This document shows positions 59,088-64,000 of a stretch of DNA of 64,000 bases, one piece after another. The DNA is from Arthrobacter sp. RIT-PI-e (GTDB taxonomy: Bacteria > Actinomycetota > Actinomycetes > Actinomycetales > Micrococcaceae). Location: assembly GCF_001187915.1 (NCBI RefSeq), contig NZ_LGIU01000038.1:18103-82102 (forward strand), read 5' to 3'. Each line of letters begins with the position of its first letter. Positions within the stretch are counted from its first letter, which is position 1. Under the pieces are notes generated by a model. It was not told the origin of the DNA. It worked only from the letters and a program-made list of their open reading frames with translations, and did no database searches. A program made the position numbers and the translations under genes.

Positions 59088-62000
59088 GCACCGGCTCCGG
59101 GACCGGACCAGGAACTGACGGGGTTCCCCATCCAGTAGGAGCCGGCGGGCACGGTCTCGCCGCGCATCACGAGCGACGCCGGACCCACGGTGGCTCCGCC
59201 GGCGATCTCCGCGGCGGGCAGGATCACGCTGTGCGGGCCCAGGGTTCCGCCCGGGGCGAGCGCTACGGTGTCCATGCTCATGATCCTGTCATGGAAGAGG
59301 TGGGTCTGCACCACGCACCCGCGGTTCACGGTGGAGCCGTCGCCGAGACTCACGAGATCGGCCTCGGGGAGCCAGTAGCTCTCGCACCACACCCCGTGCC
59401 CGATCTTCGATCCCAGTGCCCGCAGCCACCACACCAGTGCCGGTGTGCCGCTCGCCGCGCGGGCGAACCACGGGGCGCTGACGCTCTCGACGAAGGTGTC
59501 CACCACCTCGTTGCGCCAGATGAACGAGCTCCAGAGCGGGTGCTCCCCGGCCTCGATCCTTCCCACGAGGGCCCACTTGGCCACCACGGCGGAGCCAGCG
59601 GCCACGGCTCCGAGGGCCATGAAGACGACGCCGCTGAGCAGCGCTGCGACCACGTAACCACTCGACAGGGCGAGGGTGTCGAAGAGCACGAACGCGGCGA
59701 CGGCGATCAGCACGGTGAGGACGATCGGCACCAGCCGGCACACCTCCCAGAACGCGCGGGCGGCCTTCAGCCGGCGGGATGGCTCGAAGGTGCGGCTCGC
59801 ATCCCCCGTCATGGCCTGACGGCGCAGGCGCGAGGGAGGGCTGCCGAGCCAGGAGCTGCCGGCCTTCGCCTTCGCGGGGGTCGCCGAGAGCACGGCCACG
59901 AGCGAGTTCTTCGGTACCCGGCGCCCCGCCGAGGTCATGCCGGAGTTGCCGAGGAACGCCCGCCGGCCGATCTTCGCCGGGGCAATCCGGAGGTACCCGC
60001 CGCCGAGCTCGTAGGAGGCCACCATGGTGTCGTCGGCGAGGAACGCACCCTCCCCGATGGTGGTCATCCTCGGGATGAGCAGCACCGTGGAGGCCTCGAC
60101 GTTCTTCCCCACTCGGGCGCCGAGCAGGCGCAGCCACACGGGCGTGAACAGGCTCGCGTAGAGCGGGAAGAGGACGTCGCGGGCGAGGTCCAGCGTGCGC
60201 TCGGTGGCCCAGATCTGCCACCCCACCCGACTCCGCACCGGGTAGTACCCCTCCTTCAGCCCGATGCCGAGCAGCCGCACCGTGCCGAGGATCAGCAGGG
60301 CGTTCACGAGCAGCCAGAGGGGCGCGGCGAGCACCGCCGGTCCCAGCAGGGACGACCAGGCAGCGGACAGCGAGGGCGCACCGCGCAGCGCGCACACCAT
60401 GGGCAGGGCGGCGACGACGGCGGCCACGTACGGGATGAGGGCGAGCGCCCCGGACGCCCCGGCGAAAGCAGCGAACGACGCGCGGGCGGACCACCCGGAG
60501 CGCGCTGCCCGGGCCCCGGGCCAGCCCTGCTTCGCCCGGCCCGTGCGCGTGGCCGGCGAACCGGAGACGAAGTGCCCGGATTTCACGGCACCCTGCACCG
60601 CGGATCCGGGGGCCACCTCCGCGCCCGCACCGATCCGGGTGCCGGGCAGCAGCGTGCTGCGAGCGCCCACCACCGCGCCGGCGCCCACGGTGACGGGCCC
60701 GATGTGCACACGGTCGCCGTCGATCCACCACCCGGAGAGATCCACCTCGGGTTCCACCGAGGCTCCGGCGCCCAGGGTCAGGAACCCGGTGACCGGTGGC
60801 ACGGAGTGGAGGTCGACGTCGGGCCCGATCCTCGCGCCGAGGGCACGGGCGTAGACGGGCACCCAGGGGGCGCTGGCGAGGCTCACCGCGCCCACGCCGT
60901 TGGAGATCTGCTCGGCCAGCCACAGGCGCAGATGCACCTTGCCGGAGCGCGGGTACACCCCGGGGCGCACATCATGCAGCAGGATGCGGGCTGCGAGGAC
61001 GGAGAGGGACATCCGTCCGAGGGGGCTCACGAACACCAGCCAGGAGGCCGCCACCCACCACCAGGAGAGCGTGGGTGCAGCCGTGAGGACCCCGAGGCCG
61101 GCGAGCACGTTGGCGGCGATCATCGCGTAGGTGAGCCAGCGCATGCCGGCGAGGAACTGGAGGGGGATGCCCATCACGGTCTGGAAGATCTGCGACTTCC
61201 GGGCGGTGCGGCGCACGTCCCGCTCCGGTGTCTCGGGCTGTACTCCGCCGTCGCCGGTGGACGCGACGAACTCGGCCAGGGCGCCCAGGCGCGGGTGGGC
61301 GTAGATGTCCGCCACGGTGATCAGCGGATAGCGCGCCCGGATGAGGGAGACGAGGCGGGCGGCACCGAGGGATCCGCCGCCGTGGAGGAAGAAGTCCGCA
61401 TCGGCGTCCGCGGGCACGGTCCCGAGGACCGCGGCCCACTGGTCGGCGATCCACCGCAGGCGCGGATCCAGCTCCCCGGCCCCGGTACCCGGATCCTCCG
61501 CCCCGGCGAGCGGCCAGGGCAGGGCATTGCGGTCCACCTTGCCGCTGGTCTTGGTGGGCAGGGAGCCGGTGAGGGTGAGCATCGGTACCAGGGCCGCGGG
61601 GCGCGGGTCGGCGCGGAGCGCCCGCAGCGCGGGGGGATCCGGCCCCCCGCCGGCCGGCACCAGGTAGCCCGCCAGCAGCTGGTTGCCCGTGGGCGTGGTC
61701 CGGACGGCGGCGGCCGCGCCGACGACGCCGGGCAGGGCCTGCAGTGCGGCGTCCACCTCCCCGAGTTCGATCCTCCGGCCGCCGAGCTTCACCTGGTCGT
61801 CGGCGCGTCCACCGAAGATCAGCCCCTCCGACTCCAGGCGCACGAGGTCGCCGGAGCGGTAGGCGCGGTCCCAGCCGAGCGTGGGCATGGACGCGTACTT
61901 CTCGGCGTCCTTCGCGGGGTCCAGGTAGCGGGCCAGGCCCACGCCACCGATGATCAGCTCACCGGTGCCGCCCTCGGGCACGGGCGTCCCGGTCTCGTCC

Positions 62001-63013
62001 ACCACGGCGAGGTCCCAGCCGTCCAGGGGCAGCCCGATGCGCACGGGCCCCTCACCGCCGAGACGGGCGGCGCAGGCGACGACGGTGGCCTCCGTGGGTC
62101 CGTAGGTGTTCCACACCTCGCGGTCGTGCATGGACAGGCGTTGCCCCAGTTCCGGTGGGCAGGCCTCCCCGCCGAAGATCAGCAGGCGGACGTTCTCGAG
62201 GGAGTCCGCGGGCCACAGGGCGGCGAGGGTGGGCACCGTGGACACCACGGTGATGCCGCGCGCGATCAGCCACGGCCCCAGGTCCATGCCGGTGCGCACC
62301 AGGGCGCGCGGCGCCGGGACGAGACAGGCCCCGTTCCGCCACGCGAGCCACATCTCCTCGCAGGAGGCGTCGAACGCCACGGACAGACCCGCGAGCACGC
62401 GGTCGCCCGGTCCGATCGGGTCGTCCTGCAGGAACAGGTGCGCCTCGGCGTCCACGAAGGCCGCCGCCGAGCGGTGGCTGACGGCCACACCCTTCGGCGT
62501 GCCCGTGGACCCGGAGGTGAAGATGATCCACGCGTCGTCCTCGGGCGCCGGATCGCCGTCGTGCTCCTGCACCGCTCCCCGCCCGGCGGCGCCTCCCGTG
62601 AGGCGGAGACCCTCCCCCACCACGACGACGGCGCGGGACTCGGCGAACACCACGCGGGCGCGCTCGTCGGGGTCGTCGGCGTCCACCGGCACGTACGCGG
62701 CCCCGGCCACCAGCACCCCGAGGATCGCGATGTAGAGCTCGTCGGTGCCGGAGGGGATCCGGACGCCCACGGTGTCCCCGCGGCGCACGCCCGCACTCCG
62801 CAGGACGACGGCGAACTCCTCCGCCGCGGCAACTAGTTCCGCGTAGCTCAGGGACCGGACGCCGTCGTCGAGCGCGGACGCCTCGGGGTGCGCCGCCGCG
62901 GTGGCGCGCAGGACGTCCACGAGCGTGCGGGGCGCCGGGGCACGATCGGAGGCGACGAGCTGCGCCGGGTACGGGGCGGAGGCGGCGTGGACGGTGGAGG
63001 TGTCTCTGGTCAC
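59084..63013 (-). CDS. Pls/PosA-type nonribosomal synthetase with tandem beta-helix membrane domains
   Basis: The 1309-residue protein starts with an adenylation domain: [13 protein letters not shown] (163-175), FDAS (214-217), [19 protein letters not shown] and [13 protein letters not shown] (486-498). The aspartate in FDAS is the residue that binds the alpha-amino group of amino acids. A carrier domain follows with [11 protein letters not shown], Ser 548. The second half has membrane-helix pairs interleaved with three hexapeptide-repeat, left-handed beta-helix segments (about 700-790, 920-1000, 1200-1300). This matches synthetases for epsilon-poly-lysine and related polymers. Start GTG 63013 is preferred over ATG 63082 because TAGACT at 63086-63091 is the probable -10. 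Confidence 0.9.
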   Translation of the reverse strand: MTRDTSTVHAASAPYPAQLVASDRAPAPRTLVDVLRATAAAHPEASALDDGVRSLSYAELVAAAEEFAVVLRSAGVRRGDTVGVRIPSGTDELYIAILGVLVAGAAYVPVDADDPDERARVVFAESRAVVVVGEGLRLTGGAAGRGAVQEHDGDPAPEDDAWIIFTSGSTGTPKGVAVSHRSAAAFVDAEAHLFLQDDPIGPGDRVLAGLSVAFDASCEEMWLAWRNGACLVPAPRALVRTGMDLGPWLIARGITVVSTVPTLAALWPADSLENVRLLIFGGEACPPELGQRLSMHDREVWNTYGPTEATVVACAARLGGEGPVRIGLPLDGWDLAVVDETGTPVPEGGTGELIIGGVGLARYLDPAKDAEKYASMPTLGWDRAYRSGDLVRLESEGLIFGGRADDQVKLGGRRIELGEVDAALQALPGVVGAAAAVRTTPTGNQLLAGYLVPAGGGPDPPALRALRADPRPAALVPMLTLTGSLPTKTSGKVDRNALPWPLAGAEDPGTGAGELDPRLRWIADQWAAVLGTVPADADADFFLHGGGSLGAARLVSLIRARYPLITVADIYAHPRLGALAEFVASTGDGGVQPETPERDVRRTARKSQIFQTVMGIPLQFLAGMRWLTYAMIAANVLAGLGVLTAAPTLSWWWVAASWLVFVSPLGRMSLSVLAARILLHDVRPGVYPRSGKVHLRLWLAEQISNGVGAVSLASAPWVPVYARALGARIGPDVDLHSVPPVTGFLTLGAGASVEPEVDLSGWWIDGDRVHIGPVTVGAGAVVGARSTLLPGTRIGAGAEVAPGSAVQGAVKSGHFVSGSPATRTGRAKQGWPGARAARSGWSARASFAAFAGASGALALIPYVAAVVAALPMVCALRGAPSLSAAWSSLLGPAVLAAPLWLLVNALLILGTVRLLGIGLKEGYYPVRSRVGWQIWATERTLDLARDVLFPLYASLFTPVWLRLLGARVGKNVEASTVLLIPRMTTIGEGAFLADDTMVASYELGGGYLRIAPAKIGRRAFLGNSGMTSAGRRVPKNSLVAVLSATPAKAKAGSSWLGSPPSRLRRQAMTGDASRTFEPSRRLKAARAFWEVCRLVPIVLTVLIAVAAFVLFDTLALSSGYVVAALLSGVVFMALGAVAAGSAVVAKWALVGRIEAGEHPLWSSFIWRNEVVDTFVESVSAPWFARAASGTPALVWWLRALGSKIGHGVWCESYWLPEADLVSLGDGSTVNRGCVVQTHLFHDRIMSMDTVALAPGGTLGPHSVILPAAEIAGGATVGPASLVMRGETVPAGSYWMGNPVSSWSGPGAGA

Positions 63014-63085
63014 GGGGGAAGTCTTCCGAAGAGAGGTGAACGGGAGGTGATCGCCTGCTGCGACGGGCCCACCACCCGGCATCCG

Positions 63086-63130
63086 AGTCTAGCGACCGGC
63101 CTGACCGCACCCCGCCGTCCGTCCTACACT
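63086..63130. promoter_or_regulatory. Divergent promoters of the synthetase gene and thyA
   Basis: On the minus strand TAGACT (63086-63091) fits a -10 for the synthetase gene. On the plus strand CTGACC (63101-63106) and TACACT (63125-63130), 18 bases apart, fit a thyA promoter. TACACT ends six bases before the thyA GTG, the pattern of a leaderless transcript. Confidence 0.55.
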
Positions 63131-63136
63131 GGGCAC

Positions 63137-63964
63137 GTGAACACCCCCATCCCCACCCCGTACGAGGACCTGCTGCGCGACGTCATGGCCAACGGTGCGG
63201 CCAAGAGCGACCGCACGGGTACCGGGACCCGCAGCGTCTTCGGCCGGCAGCTGCGCTTCGACCTCGGCGAGTCCTTCCCCCTGATCACCACCAAGCGCGT
63301 GCACTTCAGGTCCGTGGCCCTGGAGCTGCTCTGGTTCCTCCGCGGTGATTCGAACGTCCGCTGGCTCCAGGAGCGCGGCGTGTCCATCTGGGACGAGTGG
63401 GCGGACGACGACGGCGAGCTGGGCCCGGTCTACGGCGTCCAGTGGCGCTCGTGGCCCACGCCCGACGGCGGGCACATCGACCAGATCGCCCAGGTGGTCG
63501 AGGCGCTGAAGGCGAACCCGGACTCCCGGCGGCACGTGGTCTCCGCCTGGAACGTGGCCGAGGTCGCCGACATGGCGCTGCCTCCCTGCCACGTGTTCTT
63601 CCAGTTCTACGTGACCCCCGGCGAGGACGGCGCCCGGGGGAAGCTCTCCTGCCAGCTGTACCAGCGCTCGGCGGACATGTTCCTCGGCGTGCCCTTCAAC
63701 ATCGCGTCCTACGCCCTGCTCACCCTGCTCGTGGCCCAGCAGACCGGGCTGGAGCCCGGGGAGTTCATCTGGACCGGCGGTGACGTGCACATCTACGACA
63801 ACCACGTGGAGCAGGTCACCGAGCAGCTCGGCCGGACCCCGTTCCCGTACCCGCGCCTGGAGCTCAAGCGCATGCCCGCAAGCATCTTCGACTACACCCT
63901 GGAGGACCTCGCCGTGCTCGACTACCAGCACCACCCCACCATCAAGGCACCGGTGGCCGTATGA
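63137..63964 (+). CDS. thyA: Thymidylate synthase
   Basis: This 275-residue enzyme methylates dUMP with methylenetetrahydrofolate. The catalytic cysteine lies in [14 protein letters not shown], and the conserved blocks [28 protein letters not shown] and [20 protein letters not shown] are present. The start is GTG 63137 directly after the -10, with no ribosome binding site, so the mRNA is probably leaderless. Its stop overlaps the next ATG by four bases, as expected for thyA-folA pairs. Confidence 0.97.
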   Translation: MNTPIPTPYEDLLRDVMANGAAKSDRTGTGTRSVFGRQLRFDLGESFPLITTKRVHFRSVALELLWFLRGDSNVRWLQERGVSIWDEWADDDGELGPVYGVQWRSWPTPDGGHIDQIAQVVEALKANPDSRRHVVSAWNVAEVADMALPPCHVFFQFYVTPGEDGARGKLSCQLYQRSADMFLGVPFNIASYALLTLLVAQQTGLEPGEFIWTGGDVHIYDNHVEQVTEQLGRTPFPYPRLELKRMPASIFDYTLEDLAVLDYQHHPTIKAPVAV

Positions 63965-64000
63965 GCACGCCCGCCACCGCCCCCCCGCCCCGGACCCTGA
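63961..64000 (+). CDS. folA: Start of probable dihydrofolate reductase
   Basis: Only 13 codons ([13 protein letters not shown]) are in the window, too few for recognition. The call rests on position: the ATG overlaps the thyA stop, and folA commonly follows thyA in actinobacteria, where it regenerates the folate oxidised by ThyA. Confidence 0.45.
   Translation, partial: MSTPATAPPPRTL

Overview
The window is about 64 kb of high-G+C actinobacterial chromosome, most like the family Micrococcaceae (Arthrobacter, Kocuria and relatives). Evidence: the combination of mycothiol synthase, GlnR, a two-domain MutT1 next to ppk, PspC-linked signalling genes, a NusG with an acidic N-terminal extension, GTG/TTG starts and leaderless-type promoters. 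The genus guess is inference. No insertion sequence, prophage, CRISPR array or integrase was seen.

Layout. 1-5,840: S10 ribosomal operon on the minus strand (rpsJ to rpsQ), a hairpin, then the first codons of rplN opening the spc operon. 6,273-10,082: one very large polytopic membrane protein set between the S10 and str operons. 10,204-14,652: str operon (rpsL, rpsG, fusA, tuf), with tuf behind its own hairpin and promoter. 15,089-22,678: rpoB and rpoC, followed by three stacked hairpins. 22,992-27,280: carotenoid genes crtE-crtB-crtI (minus) and divergent idi, which make lycopene. 27,353-27,872: a decayed thiolase. 28,041-32,306: rplL, rplJ, rplA, rplK, nusG, secE and tRNA-Trp.

32,553-38,186: an aminotransferase, then a cell-envelope signalling block of LuxR-type response regulator, PspC-histidine kinase, divergent PspC/LiaF-like membrane protein, a small membrane protein and a short PspC protein. 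38,267-41,507: cruF convergent with crtD and a UbiA-type lycopene elongase. With crtEBI these predict the C50 carotenoid bacterioruberin, the red pigment of haloarchaea and of some Arthrobacter and Kocuria. 41,727-47,768: pfkA, an acetyltransferase, ankyrin protein plus ygfZ, a nitrobindin-like protein with a 38-residue membrane protein, and glnR. 47,984-52,240: mycothiol synthase, polyphosphate kinase and MutT1.

52,359-57,690: a membrane protein run into a YtrA-type GntR regulator at a C10 tract, with a palindromic operator upstream, then a small unknown protein, a phosphopantetheinyl transferase, a DUF808 protein, a DHFR-like reductase and a decayed VOC gene. 57,726-63,013: an M1 metallopeptidase translationally coupled to a Pls/PosA-type synthetase (adenylation, carrier and membrane-embedded beta-helix domains), which probably makes an amino-acid polymer or transfers activated amino acids. 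63,137-64,000: thyA and the start of probable folA.

The accessory chemistry centres on two themes: C50 carotenoid synthesis from two separate loci, and a Pls-like synthetase with a coupled peptidase and a nearby carrier-activating enzyme. Promoter and hairpin calls come from reading the bases by eye; no searches or folding calculations were run.
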